Below, one piece after another: positions 45,682-60,111 of a DNA stretch of 60,371 nt (position 1 is its first letter; every line of letters starts with the position of its first letter). The stretch covers positions 1-60,371 of the forward strand of contig NZ_JASBQE010000073.1 of assembly GCF_029960785.1 (NCBI RefSeq). Direction: 5' to 3'. The notes under the pieces are model-generated. The model did not search any database and was not told the origin of the DNA. It saw only the letters and a program-made list of their open reading frames with translations. This DNA comes from Polyangium sp. 15x6. Its GTDB lineage: Bacteria; Myxococcota_A; Polyangia; Polyangiales; Polyangiaceae. A program made the position numbers and the translations under genes.

Positions 45682-46938
45682 TCATGACGGACCAATACGC
45701 ACGCAGAGGGCCGTGGCGTCGTCCTGCTCGTCGGCGGCGTCCGCCATCAGCAGCGCCGAAAGCCGCTGGAGAGTCAGGTTGCGGGCCCCGTCGAGGACGA
45801 GGTGCACGTTGTCCTCGTAAAGGCCGTGGAGCCCGTCGGTGCTGAGCAAATAGGTGTCTCCGGCTCGGAGCGGCGGAAGCTTCTCTTCGTGCACGTGGAC
45901 CTCGGGATCCCCGCCGAGGACCTGGTGGATGAGCGGGACGAGCGGCACGTCGAAATCGTCTCCTCCGAACGGGCCGCCTCCGCCGAGGGTCCGGTCGTCC
46001 TTCGTCACGCGCTCGGTTTTCCCCTCGCGAGAACGATAACAACGGCATTGCCCGATCCAGGCGATGCGCGCCTCCTCTGCGTCGACGAGGAGCGCGACGA
46101 ACTGCGCGCCGATTCCGCGAAGCGAGGGTTCCGTGATGGGAAGCTGCATGATCGCCGCATTGGCTTTCATCGCGGCTTTCGTGAGGACTCGGTCGAGCGT
46201 CCCCTCGCGACGCGCGGCTGCCACCGTCTCCTCGAAGAGGGAGAGCGCAATCGCGGCCGCGCGCGCGCTGCCCATGGCGTCGATCACGACGAAGAGCCCG
46301 AGCTCCGGCGAGGCGAAAAACGCGTCCTGAAGCTCGTTTCTGTCGCGCCCCTTGCGCGTGGAGCCGTGCGACGCGAGCCTCTTCTCCGCCGGCTCAGACA
46401 GGATCCGCCGCCGCTGCCAGGCCCTCTCGGCCTCGCTCGCCTGCCGTGAGGACGCGCCCGCTGAGGAGCGATCCCCCGACTTCCACGTGGCCCGGAGGGC
46501 CATCGCCTCGACCGCCTTCACGCATTCCCGCATCACGTCGCACGCCGCCGCGAAGGCGCTCGGATAATACGTCATGCTCTCGGCGTAATGCTCGTCCTCG
46601 GCGAGGGCGAGGCCGCTGCCCGGATACCAGGCCGTGCCCAGCACGGCGGCGCCGAGCGCGATCGGCTTGCCGTGATAACACTCCTGGACGCCCCAGATCT
46701 GGGCCCGTTCCAGATCGTCGTCGTCCGCCTCGCCCGCGAGCCAGCTCCGCTTGACCTCGATCGGCGTGGGATCCGGCATGGAGTATTTCGCTGCCACGGA
46801 GAGGGGATCACACACGGAAAGAGCGTGCTCCGCGCAGTCGCACATCCATTCATGGAGGAGGTAGTCCGGCGCAGCGGCCATCCGGGCCACGAGCTCGGTG
46901 TCACGATCCGGCCAAAGCGCGTCCTCCGGAGATGTCAT
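45682..46938 (-). CDS. PP2C-like phosphatase with an Imm5-like N-terminal domain
   Basis: A 418-residue soluble protein. Residues 22-155 are helical and resemble the Imm5 family (WMCDCAEHAL, then a Trp and several Ala-rich helices). Residues 190-415 are PP2C-like: LFVVIDAMGS corresponds to the family's DGMGG motif, LLSTDGLHGLY is the conserved later motif, and DDATALCVRI ends the domain. The first metal aspartate is present, but the two glycines after it are replaced, so activity is doubtful. It may be a pseudo-phosphatase that binds a phosphoprotein. It is followed by the small Imm5-like gene. The fusion may link phosphorylation signalling to immunity-type binding, which is speculative. Confidence 0.75.
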   Translation of the reverse strand: MTSPEDALWPDRDTELVARMAAAPDYLLHEWMCDCAEHALSVCDPLSVAAKYSMPDPTPIEVKRSWLAGEADDDDLERAQIWGVQECYHGKPIALGAAVLGTAWYPGSGLALAEDEHYAESMTYYPSAFAAACDVMRECVKAVEAMALRATWKSGDRSSAGASSRQASEAERAWQRRRILSEPAEKRLASHGSTRKGRDRNELQDAFFASPELGLFVVIDAMGSARAAAIALSLFEETVAAARREGTLDRVLTKAAMKANAAIMQLPITEPSLRGIGAQFVALLVDAEEARIAWIGQCRCYRSREGKTERVTKDDRTLGGGGPFGGDDFDVPLVPLIHQVLGGDPEVHVHEEKLPPLRAGDTYLLSTDGLHGLYEDNVHLVLDGARNLTLQRLSALLMADAADEQDDATALCVRIGPS

Positions 46939-46976
46939 GGTGATTCATGGACCGGACCACGATTTCCGCGCGGCGT

Positions 46977-49103
46977 CTAGGCCTCCGTGAGCGGAATCCC
47001 ACAGAGATTCGCGATGAGCGAGACGAGCCGCCCGAGGTCCACCGGTTTCGGCACGTGCCGCTGGAACCCCGCGGCGAACGCGCGCTGGCTGTCCTCGGTG
47101 CGCGCATACGCCGTGAGCGCGATGGCCGGGGTTCGCCCGCCAAACTCCGGCGGCAACGTGCGAATGCTGCGGATCAGCGCATAACCATCCATCCCCGGCA
47201 ATCCGATGTCGCTCACGAGCACGTCGGGCCGGGAACGCGAAAGATCGTCGAGGGCCTCGTCGCTCGACGCGGCGAGCGACACGGTCGCGCCCCTCTCCTC
47301 GAGCACGCGCCGCAAGAGAGCGCGCGCGTCCTCCTCGTCGTCCACCACGAGCACCTTGAGCCCCGACAAACGCACCTGCTGCTCGTTCCCGGCTGCGGTC
47401 TCGTCCTCCGATGCGCGCGTGGCCGGCGTGCTCCGGATGGGCAGCTCCACGGTGAACGTCGAACCTCTTCCGATTCCGTCGCTCACCGCGGTGATCGCCC
47501 CGCCGTGCGCCTGGACCATTTGCTTGACGAGCGCGAGTCCGAGCCCGAGCCCGCCGTGCCGCCGCGCCGTGGACCCGTCCGCCTGCCGGAAGGCCTCGAA
47601 GATGTATGGCATGAACGAGGCATCGATGCCCTGCCCGGTATCCGTCACCCGGAGCAGGAGGTTCGAGCCCGAGAGACATGCGCTGAGCGCGACCTGCCCG
47701 TCCTTCGGCGTGAATTTGATTGCATTCGAAAGCAGGTTCCAGACGACCTGCTGGAGCCGCTCGGGATCACCGAGCGTGAAGCCGAGCGGACTGAGCGCAA
47801 TCGTGAGCTTCACGCCGCGCGCCTCCGCGACGGGCCGGAGGGATTCGACGGCGGCCTGCGTGACCTCCACGAGGTTCGTCGGCACCACGTCGAGCCGGAA
47901 CTTGCCGCTCACGATCCGCGAGATGTCGAGCACGTCGTCGATGATGCGCGCTTGCGCCCGCGCATTGCGCTCGATGACCGAGAGGGCCCGCTCGATCTGC
48001 GGCGGCGCCTTCTGCCGCGCGAGGACGGCCCAGCCGAGGATCGCATTGAGCGGCGTCCGGAGCTCGTGCGAGACCGTGGCGAGAAACTGGTCCTTCGCCT
48101 GGCTCGCGAGCTCCGCCTCGGCGCGCGCGGCGCGCTCGCGTTCGAGCAGCGCGGCGCGCTCGGCCTCGTGCGCCGCGCGCTGGAGATGCCTGGCCACGGC
48201 CCAGGCCGCGCGCTCGGCCATCGCCGCAAAGAGCCGCTTCTCCGCATCCGAGAAGCTCGACGCGCGGCTCGATCCGATGAGCGCGACCCCGACGACCTCC
48301 CCGAAATGGAGGAGCGGCACGCCATAAAGGGCGCGCGTGCTCCCCGATTTGAGGCAACCGCAATCCGGGAAGGCCTGCGTGCCCTCCATCTCGACCGGCT
48401 GTTTGCTCGCGGCGATCGCCCCGCAGAGGCCTTCGCCGATCCGCACCGACATGCCCTCGTCCACCCCGTGCGGGCCCACCGCGGCGCGCACGCGGAGCTC
48501 CTCGCCCTCCCGAAGCAGCACGGTCGCCGCATCGGCGGCGTCGGCGGCGCCGAGGAAAATATCGAGCAGCTCGCGCAGGAGCACGCCGAGGTCGTCCGTG
48601 TCGAGCGCCGCCGTCGCGATGCGCTCGAAGGCCACGAGCCTGCGCACGGCCTCGTCGCGCTCCCGCGTCCGCAATTCGACCTGCGCTTTGCGGATCTCTT
48701 CTCTTTGCTGGAAGAGATCCACGAAGGCTTTCACGCGGGCGCGGAGCACCTCGACGTTGAACGGCTTCGTGATGTAGTCCGCCGCGCCGACCGCATAACC
48801 GCGCCGTGCGTAGGCCTCATCGCGATGGATGGCCGTCAAAAACAGGATGGGAACCTCGCGGCCGTGCTCGGTCGCGCGCATCCGGCGCGCGACCTCGAAG
48901 CCGTCCATGTCCGGCATCTGGACGTCGAGCAGCACGACGGCGAACGGCTCGCGACGCACGCATTCGAGTGCCTCGACCCCCGATCTCGCCTCCACGAGCC
49001 GCGCGCCGAGCGGCTTCAGCACCGCGGAGAGGGCGAGGAGGTTTGCCGGTGTATCGTCGACGAGCAGGACACTCGCCAGCGGCGTGCGTTGTTCCGCGTT
49101 CAT
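46977..49103 (-). CDS. Hybrid histidine kinase, REC-GAF-HisKA-HATPase-REC
   Basis: A 708-residue cytoplasmic sensor kinase. ATG 49103 is preferred because AGGAAG precedes it; TTG 49130 and ATG 49121 are possible alternatives. An N-terminal receiver (about 10-125) has its phospho-acceptor in LLDVQMPDMDG and PF at the end of TKPFN. A GAF domain (about 170-310) is next, then the dimerisation/phosphotransfer helix with SHELRTPLN near 346. The ATPase domain has NLLSNAIKF, GQGI and GLGLGLAL. A second receiver (about 590-705) has its aspartate in VSDIGLPGMDG. No membrane helix is seen. It begins 24 bases after the stop of the HAMP-array kinase, so the two are one operon and could form a phosphorelay. 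Confidence 0.9.
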   Translation of the reverse strand: MNAEQRTPLASVLLVDDTPANLLALSAVLKPLGARLVEARSGVEALECVRREPFAVVLLDVQMPDMDGFEVARRMRATEHGREVPILFLTAIHRDEAYARRGYAVGAADYITKPFNVEVLRARVKAFVDLFQQREEIRKAQVELRTRERDEAVRRLVAFERIATAALDTDDLGVLLRELLDIFLGAADAADAATVLLREGEELRVRAAVGPHGVDEGMSVRIGEGLCGAIAASKQPVEMEGTQAFPDCGCLKSGSTRALYGVPLLHFGEVVGVALIGSSRASSFSDAEKRLFAAMAERAAWAVARHLQRAAHEAERAALLERERAARAEAELASQAKDQFLATVSHELRTPLNAILGWAVLARQKAPPQIERALSVIERNARAQARIIDDVLDISRIVSGKFRLDVVPTNLVEVTQAAVESLRPVAEARGVKLTIALSPLGFTLGDPERLQQVVWNLLSNAIKFTPKDGQVALSACLSGSNLLLRVTDTGQGIDASFMPYIFEAFRQADGSTARRHGGLGLGLALVKQMVQAHGGAITAVSDGIGRGSTFTVELPIRSTPATRASEDETAAGNEQQVRLSGLKVLVVDDEEDARALLRRVLEERGATVSLAASSDEALDDLSRSRPDVLVSDIGLPGMDGYALIRSIRTLPPEFGGRTPAIALTAYARTEDSQRAFAAGFQRHVPKPVDLGRLVSLIANLCGIPLTEA

Positions 49104-49126
49104 GACTTCCTGGGGGGACATCGGTT

Positions 49127-54664
<5,538 letters not shown>

Positions 54665-54904
54665 TCCTCGTTCCCCAGGGACGTCCGCGGTCCGCTGAAC
54701 GGCCACTTCCTGGATGAGCGGTCCTCACCCAGCGTGGTCGAGGAGCAGACTTAGCTTTGTTCGGGGCGGCACGCTTGCATCATCCTGCATGAGGCCGGCA
54801 CGTCCCTTGAAATTCGAGAATGCACGGCCCCGCCCGCCTCGCAATGCTGTCGTCGCCCGGTTGCGCCGTGTTCGCGCCGGTGGTACGCCGCACGGGGAGA
54901 GACA

Positions 54905-55306
54905 TTGGCCGAGGAGCGCCGATTACCCGACGAGGTCGCGCGGTTCATCGCCGACCACATCACTTCCGTGGAGCAACTGGAGATCCTGTTTCTCCTGCGC
55001 GGCGCCCCGGACGATGAGTGGAGCCCCCGCGCGGTATGCGAAGCCCTGCGCACGAGCGAGCAATCGGCGAGCCGCCGCCTGGCCGATCTCGAGGCGAGCG
55101 GCCTCCTCACCTCGCGCCTCGCCTCCAAGCAACGCGTGTACCGGTATGCCCCGGCTTCGCCGTCGCTCGACGACGACGTCGCTCGTCTGGCCTCGGCTTA
55201 CGCGGAGCTTCGGTACAAGGTGCTCGAGAGCATCTTTTCGAACCCGATCTCCAATCTGCAGGTATATGCCGAGGGATTTCGGTTCAGAAAGGATCGGGAT
55301 GGCTGA
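54905..55306 (+). CDS. Winged-helix transcriptional regulator
   Basis: A 133-residue protein starting at TTG 54905, supported by GGAGAG six bases upstream. Residues 35-95 have helix-turn-helix character (SPRAVCEALRTSEQSASRRL is the likely recognition region), followed by a wing stretch (SRLASKQRVYRYAP) and a C-terminal helix that may dimerise. It could be a MarR- or ArsR-like repressor. It is divergent from the giant HAMP kinase across 240 bases and could control that operon or its own, together with the two small membrane genes it overlaps. No operator was identified. Confidence 0.78.
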   Translation: MAEERRLPDEVARFIADHITSVEQLEILFLLRGAPDDEWSPRAVCEALRTSEQSASRRLADLEASGLLTSRLASKQRVYRYAPASPSLDDDVARLASAYAELRYKVLESIFSNPISNLQVYAEGFRFRKDRDG

Positions 55307-55556
55307 GACCGTTTATTCGCTGTGCCTGCTGGCCAGCCTGGTCTGCGCGGCGCTTCTCCTCAAGAATTACAGGTACACGCGCCTGCGCCTCATCCTGTGG
55401 ACGGGCCTCAGTTTTTCCGCGATGGCCCTGAACAACCTGCTGCTCCTCACGGACCTCTTGATCGGTCCGCTCGCCGATCTCTCCATTCCGCGCGTGGTGA
55501 CCGCGGTCATTGCTGCAGGGCTCCTTCTTTACGGAATGATCACGGAGGTCACGTGA
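55299..55556 (+). CDS. Small membrane protein 1 (DUF5985-like pair)
   Basis: An 85-residue protein with three hydrophobic segments (about 5-21, 30-52 and 66-82). ATG 55299 overlaps the regulator's stop region by eight bases, so translation is coupled. The pattern LILWTGLSFSAMALNN and DLSIPRVVTAVIAAGLLLYGMI is one I recall from paired small membrane proteins, of which one is called DUF5985. The exact number should be treated as uncertain. No function is known. It is coupled to the next gene by a 4-base overlap. Confidence 0.8.
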   Translation: MAETVYSLCLLASLVCAALLLKNYRYTRLRLILWTGLSFSAMALNNLLLLTDLLIGPLADLSIPRVVTAVIAAGLLLYGMITEVT

Positions 55557-55834
55557 TCCAGCTGCTCTCGGGCGTGTTCGTGGGAATGGCCCTGGCCATC
55601 TCCCTGTTTTTCTTTCGATTCTGGCGGAAGAGCCGCGAGCGGCTGTTCGCGCTGCTCGCGCTGGTCTTCGCCCTCCTCTCGGTCGAGCGCAGCGTCCTCG
55701 CGTTCGTCCCGGCCAGCTACGAGAGCCGTCACTGGATCTTTCTCGTCCGGCTGCTGGCGTTCGCGCTCCTCATCGCGGGCATCGTCGACAAGAATCGGCG
55801 CCAGCCGCACCGCGGCGCCGGTCGCGCGCGTTGA
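55553..55834 (+). CDS. Small membrane protein 2 (DUF5985-like pair)
   Basis: A 93-residue protein starting at GTG 55553, in a GTGA overlap with the previous stop. Three hydrophobic segments are visible: about 5-22, 31-50 and 62-78. The pattern LFFFRFWRKSRERLFALLALVFALL with a later LLRLLAFALLIAGIVDKNRR is the more typical DUF5985 arrangement. Together with protein 1 it probably forms a complex in the inner membrane. The order regulator, membrane protein 1, membrane protein 2 looks like a single operon. Its stop is one base from that of the convergent methyltransferase. Confidence 0.8.
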   Translation: MIQLLSGVFVGMALAISLFFFRFWRKSRERLFALLALVFALLSVERSVLAFVPASYESRHWIFLVRLLAFALLIAGIVDKNRRQPHRGAGRAR

Positions 55835-55835
55835 C

Positions 55836-56567
55836 TCACTTCGTGCAGGAGAAAATTTCGGCGTGGGGGCGGCGGAGGTATTCGCTCCAGTAATCGGCCC
55901 CGAGCGCGGCGACGCCCTCCGGGGCGACCTCGGGCGGGTGCCAGACGATATTGCGGAAGCCGGCCTCGCGCAGGACGGCCTCGTAGGTGGCGCGTTTCCA
56001 GTGATAGGCCGAGAGCGTGAACGGAGCCTCCGGCACCAGGCTCTTCACCGTCGCGACGTCGCCCTCCTCGCCGCGCGACGCCGCTTCGAAGCCATATTTC
56101 CGATAATACGACGTGTCCCGCAGCTCGATGTCGGGGCTCATGCAGATGGACACGAGGCGGCCGCCCGGCGCGAGCGACGCGTGGAGGCTCGTGCACATGT
56201 CGCGCAAGACGTCCTGCGACGGCGCGTAATGCAGGAGGTAGGTCGCGGCGACGACGTCGAAGGTGCCGAGGCCGCGGGCGTTTTCCGCGCCCTGCACGTG
56301 GTATTCGATGCCGAGCGGCTGCGATCCTTCGAGGTGGCGGGCATAATCGACCATGCCCTCGGAGTTGTCGATGCCCACGACGCGGGCCGCGCCGCGCTGC
56401 TTGAACCGACGGCTGTAGAGCCCCGTGCCACAGGCGACGTCGAGCACCGAGCGGCCCGTGATGTCGCCGAGCGCCTGGAAAAACGTGTGCTCCTCGTAAA
56501 ACTTCCGGAGCGGCATCTCGGCCGTCAGGTTCGTGACCGCCGCGAGCGTATCGTACTGGCTGCCCAT
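55836..56567 (-). CDS. SAM-dependent class I methyltransferase
   Basis: A 243-residue protein. ATG 56567 follows GGAGG with an 8-base spacer, so the start is good. SAM-binding motif I is LDVACGTGLYS at 42-52; the acidic end of strand 2 is GIDNSEGM; and LLHYAPSQDVL and LAPGGRLVSI give motifs II-III of small-molecule methyltransferases. Residues 180-225 probably form the substrate lid. The substrate is unknown. It sits 14 bases downstream of the multihaem cytochrome gene, so they are in one transcript; a role in haem-protein or quinone chemistry is possible but unsupported. Confidence 0.85.
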   Translation of the reverse strand: MGSQYDTLAAVTNLTAEMPLRKFYEEHTFFQALGDITGRSVLDVACGTGLYSRRFKQRGAARVVGIDNSEGMVDYARHLEGSQPLGIEYHVQGAENARGLGTFDVVAATYLLHYAPSQDVLRDMCTSLHASLAPGGRLVSICMSPDIELRDTSYYRKYGFEAASRGEEGDVATVKSLVPEAPFTLSAYHWKRATYEAVLREAGFRNIVWHPPEVAPEGVAALGADYWSEYLRRPHAEIFSCTK

Positions 56568-56581
56568 CTGGTTCCTCCCTT

Positions 56582-58288
56582 TCAAAGTTCGATCAGCGCC
56601 TGCGCTGCGACCAGGGGAATCGACGGCCGCGCGCTCGCCATGCCGGAGAAGCGCACGGCCGCGGGGTGCGGCACCCGCGCGAGCGTGTCGAGCTCGGTGG
56701 GACGCACCGATTGATACAAGAGCTCCACCGTCACGCGCCGGACCGCGGCGCCGCCCTCGATTGCGTACGTGACGCGGTCGAAGCCGGGCTGGAAGGTGCC
56801 GTCGCCCGCGACGCCCACGGGCCCGATCCAGTCGATCCACGGATCCGCGCTCGACCAGCCCAGGGGCAGGAGTCGATTGTCCTTGACAAACCCCACGGAG
56901 GCGAGCGGCCGATGCGTGGGGGCTCCGGTCGCGTCCTTGGCGATGGCCTCGTAGACCTGCACGTCGGATTCCTTGGTGACGACGTCGTGGTGCGGCAGGA
57001 CCGAATCCGAGCGATCGAGTCGCGCCCCTTTGCGATCCACGAGCGCGCCTGTGGCGTCGAACGCGCCCGATTCGAAGAGCACCTCGCCGCCCGCGCCCTC
57101 GGCGCGCAGATGAATCCACGCGCGCCGGCTCGGATATCCGGTGGGAAACTTGTGCCCCGCGTGGTTCTCCACCTGCACCTCGACGGCGAGCGCGCTGCCC
57201 TGCATCGACGCCGAGAGAATCTTGACGACCGCTCCCTCGGCGACGTGCGCCTCGGCCCGCGCCGCCGATTGCTCGAGCTCCTCCGGCGCCACGCCCGCGC
57301 CCGTCCATTCGACGTTGTCCGCCAGGATCCGCAGCATGTAGGCATTGCCTCCGCTGAACCGATGCTGGCCGTACGGCGTGCGCGCGCCGAGTCCCTCGGG
57401 GAATTTGGCAATGGGCGAGGAGATGTCGACCTTCGCCCCGTCCTGCGTGGGCAAATGGCAGGTCGCGCAAGGAACCCCCGCCGCGAACGTGGAGTTTTTC
57501 CACTCGAGGTAGGGTGCCTGCTCCAGGAAATCGCCCACGCGCTGGTCACCTTTCATGATGGGCACGAGCACGGTGTGGCACGTCGCGCAGACCTCGCTCT
57601 TCGTGATGTGCGCGGAGGCCGTGGGCGTGTAATTCACGATGAGCTGCATCGGGTCGACCTTGGGCACGAGGTGCGGGCCATAGATTTCCCGCTCGTATCC
57701 GATGACGAACCCGCCGCCGAAGCTCTGCGTTTTTCCGAGCCCGTCGTCGGCGATCTGGTGGCAGAGCGTGCAGGTCACGCCGTCGCGGGCGAGGTGCGCC
57801 TCTTTGCCGTCGCCCGCGACGAGGGCGTCGAACGTCAAATGCCCGCCCGCCTGCGCTTGCTCCTCGGACCCCGCCGGCGCATGGCAACGCGTGCACGTCT
57901 TCTCGACGAACGCCTCGCGGCCCGAATGCGCGACGAGCTCCTCGCCGAAGACCGCGAGATAATAGGGATCACGCGCCGCGAATCCCATCATCGAGCTCCG
58001 CCACAGATACACCGGCGAAATGTCGTTCCCGGCGGCATCGTGCATGACCGTGGTCTCCGGGCCGGCGAAATGGCATTGCCCGCACTGGCTGCTCGTCGCA
58101 AAGCGGTCGGTGGTCGTGAGGTGGACGGGCGGGAGCGGATCGAGCGGCGGGGGGAGCTCGACCTCGGGCTCGGGCTCGGGTCCGGGCGTGGTGCCGCCGG
58201 GCGGCGTCTCCCCGCAGGAAAACCCGAGGGGCAAAAGGAGCAGCAAGATGCCTGCGCGAAGCGCGTATCGGGTGTTCGTCGCGTTCAT
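56582..58288 (-). CDS. Pentahaem cytochrome c lipoprotein
   Basis: A 568-residue exported protein. ATG 58288 has GAGGG eight bases upstream; the signal peptide ends at C25 (LGFSC), a fair lipobox. A Pro/Glu-rich linker follows. Five CxxCH haem sites are visible: CGQCH, CTRCH, CTLCH, CATCH and CATCH, all in the first two thirds. The last third has a beta-rich domain around NHAGHKFPTGYPSRRAW, a stretch common in multihaem cytochromes of the c554 type. It probably works in periplasmic or outer-surface electron transfer; partners are unknown. It is followed by the methyltransferase and is divergent from the 58402 gene. Confidence 0.9.
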   Translation of the reverse strand: MNATNTRYALRAGILLLLLPLGFSCGETPPGGTTPGPEPEPEVELPPPLDPLPPVHLTTTDRFATSSQCGQCHFAGPETTVMHDAAGNDISPVYLWRSSMMGFAARDPYYLAVFGEELVAHSGREAFVEKTCTRCHAPAGSEEQAQAGGHLTFDALVAGDGKEAHLARDGVTCTLCHQIADDGLGKTQSFGGGFVIGYEREIYGPHLVPKVDPMQLIVNYTPTASAHITKSEVCATCHTVLVPIMKGDQRVGDFLEQAPYLEWKNSTFAAGVPCATCHLPTQDGAKVDISSPIAKFPEGLGARTPYGQHRFSGGNAYMLRILADNVEWTGAGVAPEELEQSAARAEAHVAEGAVVKILSASMQGSALAVEVQVENHAGHKFPTGYPSRRAWIHLRAEGAGGEVLFESGAFDATGALVDRKGARLDRSDSVLPHHDVVTKESDVQVYEAIAKDATGAPTHRPLASVGFVKDNRLLPLGWSSADPWIDWIGPVGVAGDGTFQPGFDRVTYAIEGGAAVRRVTVELLYQSVRPTELDTLARVPHPAAVRFSGMASARPSIPLVAAQALIEL

Positions 58289-58401
58289 GGCAGATCCCTC
58301 CGATCGGTGGGCGCGGACGACATCAAACCAGAGCCCCGCGCGAGAGGCGATGACATTGTGCAGGCCGCGTGCGAGGATGATGACGCAACGCAACGGAAGC
58401 G

Positions 58402-58908
58402 ATGAGGATGGGCGCGCGGGACGGGATGGCCGTGCTCTTGCGGCCGGGGATCACCGGGTTCGGCGGGGCGAACGGGCCGCGCCCCGACGCGGCGGCCTTC
58501 CGGGCGTCCTGCCACGCGGCGCTTCGCGGGCTGCGCGGCGGCGGTCGGATCCTCGCGTTCGACGCCCCGAGCGCCGGGCGAAACCACCACAGCGCGTTGC
58601 TCGAGCTCGGGCACGCGGGGCTCCCGGCGCATGTCCTCGTGCTGCTCAACGAAGCCTACCCGATCCTCGCATTCGCGCGCGCGAGCGAGGACGGGCCCGG
58701 AAATCTCCTGTACACGTTCCTCGACGCGCCCGCGCTCGCGGCCGGCTTTTACGGCGCATACGAGATCGCGTCCGCGGAGGACCTCGAAGCCCCGTTCGAC
58801 GGCAAGACGTGCGAGCGGCGCGGCCTGCTCCTCTGGGACGAGCTCACGCAGGCGTCGTACTGGAATCCCGCGCGGGTCGGCCACGTGGTGTTCAACCACT
58901 GGGATTGA
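58402..58908 (+). CDS. Soluble protein of unknown function
   Basis: A 168-residue protein. ATG 58402 follows GGAAG with a short spacer; ATG 58408 is an in-frame alternative. Mixed alpha/beta composition, Gly/Ala-rich, with no signal peptide and no membrane segment. Conserved-looking pieces are RNHHSALLELGHAGLPAHV and VGHVVFNHWD at the C-terminus, with several His/Trp residues that could bind metal or ligand. No family is recognised. It is divergent from the pentahaem gene across 113 bases, and its stop faces that of the HExxH gene with 6 bases between. Confidence 0.72.
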   Translation: MRMGARDGMAVLLRPGITGFGGANGPRPDAAAFRASCHAALRGLRGGGRILAFDAPSAGRNHHSALLELGHAGLPAHVLVLLNEAYPILAFARASEDGPGNLLYTFLDAPALAAGFYGAYEIASAEDLEAPFDGKTCERRGLLLWDELTQASYWNPARVGHVVFNHWD

Positions 58909-58914
58909 AGGGCC

Positions 58915-59976
58915 CTAGCATTCCGGGACGATGTCCACGCCGCCGAAGAACTCGTCCACGAGGATCTTCCAGGCGCGGCCATTCTCCTCGGGCCCGCATT
59001 TGAACGCCGGTTTGGTGAGTTTTTCGCCGCGGAGCACGGCGCGCGTCTCGCGGTAGTACCGGGCGGCGAGGTCGGCGCCGTACTCGTTCACGGCGTCGCC
59101 GTTGTTCGGCTGGAAGGCGTAATACGTGCCGCCGCGGACCATCGTGGGCATGGGCGCGTAGGGCGCGAGGCACGAGGCCTTCGTGCTGCATTTCTGGAGA
59201 ATGGCGTCGTGGATCGATCCGAGCTTCTTGCGCGACCATTGCTCGGGACCGGAGAGCCGCGCGGCGTCGTTCAGGTGAAAAATCTCGTGAAACAGGGTCT
59301 CCCGCACGGCCTCCGCGGAGCCGTGCAGCGAGCCCGAGACGTTGTACCCGATGCTCCAGCCGCTCGCGTAGGCCGACGGGGTCGTGCGGCCGACGGAGCG
59401 GAAGAACTTCCAGGCAATGGGGCGATGTCGATAGTGGACGCCCGCCTTCGCGCGGGCGGCGACGGCGTCGAAGAAAGCGTCGAAATCGGCGCTCGCGTCG
59501 GCGACCCAGCCGAGATGTTTTTCGTGGCGGCCGACGGGCAGCTCCGGGACGATACGAATCGAGCCGCGGAAGCCGCCCTCCATCACGTAAGGCTCCTCGA
59601 CGCCGACGACGCTTCCGGTCTTTTCGTGGAGCGAGAGCACGGTGGCCCGCGCGGAGGCGTGCCCTTCGTAGCGTTTTCCGAGCAGGCAACGGATTCGCGC
59701 CCGCGGGTCGGTGTCGGCGCAGGCGGCGGCGGCGGACGCCTCGCCCGGGAAGAGCAGCGTAACGGCTTCGTCCGCCGAAATGGCCGGGGGCGCAGGAACG
59801 CTCGCGAGGGCGGGCGCAGGCGCGGGGGCGGAGACGGGGGCGGAGACGGGGGCGGATGCGGGAACGGCAGCGGATGCGGAGGCGGATGCCGGCGCCTGCT
59901 CCGACGGCACGGCCGGCGTCGAACAAGCAGCAAGCAAAAGCGGCGCGACGAAACGAGGTTTGGCCAGGCGTATCAT
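58915..59976 (-). CDS. Lipoprotein with an HExxH metal site (putative metalloprotease)
   Basis: A 353-residue lipoprotein. ATG 59976 begins a signal peptide with lipobox LLAAC (C18). Residues 19-75 are a Ser/Ala/Pro low-complexity linker. The folded part starts about 80. HEIFH near 229-233 (in ETLFHEIFHLND) is a zinc-protease motif; a third metal ligand could lie in the NEYGADLAARYY stretch about 75 residues on, where a Glu would fit a gluzincin-type site. No inhibitor or partner is seen. A longer reading to 60354 consists of Ala/Asp/Pro repeats opposite the Gly-rich gene and is not credible. It is divergent from that gene across 135 bases. Confidence 0.82.
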   Translation of the reverse strand: MIRLAKPRFVAPLLLAACSTPAVPSEQAPASASASAAVPASAPVSAPVSAPAPAPALASVPAPPAISADEAVTLLFPGEASAAAACADTDPRARIRCLLGKRYEGHASARATVLSLHEKTGSVVGVEEPYVMEGGFRGSIRIVPELPVGRHEKHLGWVADASADFDAFFDAVAARAKAGVHYRHRPIAWKFFRSVGRTTPSAYASGWSIGYNVSGSLHGSAEAVRETLFHEIFHLNDAARLSGPEQWSRKKLGSIHDAILQKCSTKASCLAPYAPMPTMVRGGTYYAFQPNNGDAVNEYGADLAARYYRETRAVLRGEKLTKPAFKCGPEENGRAWKILVDEFFGGVDIVPEC

Positions 59977-60111
59977 TGTTCCATCGCTGGAGGTGCAGGA
60001 CCGAGGGGCGGTCAGATTCTTGCCAGGAGCATACTGCGAGTCCTTGCTTCTGGACAGGCGTGGTAGGGTGTGAGCCGGCGTCCGTGCCCCGGACGCAGCT
60101 TGGAGGAAGAT

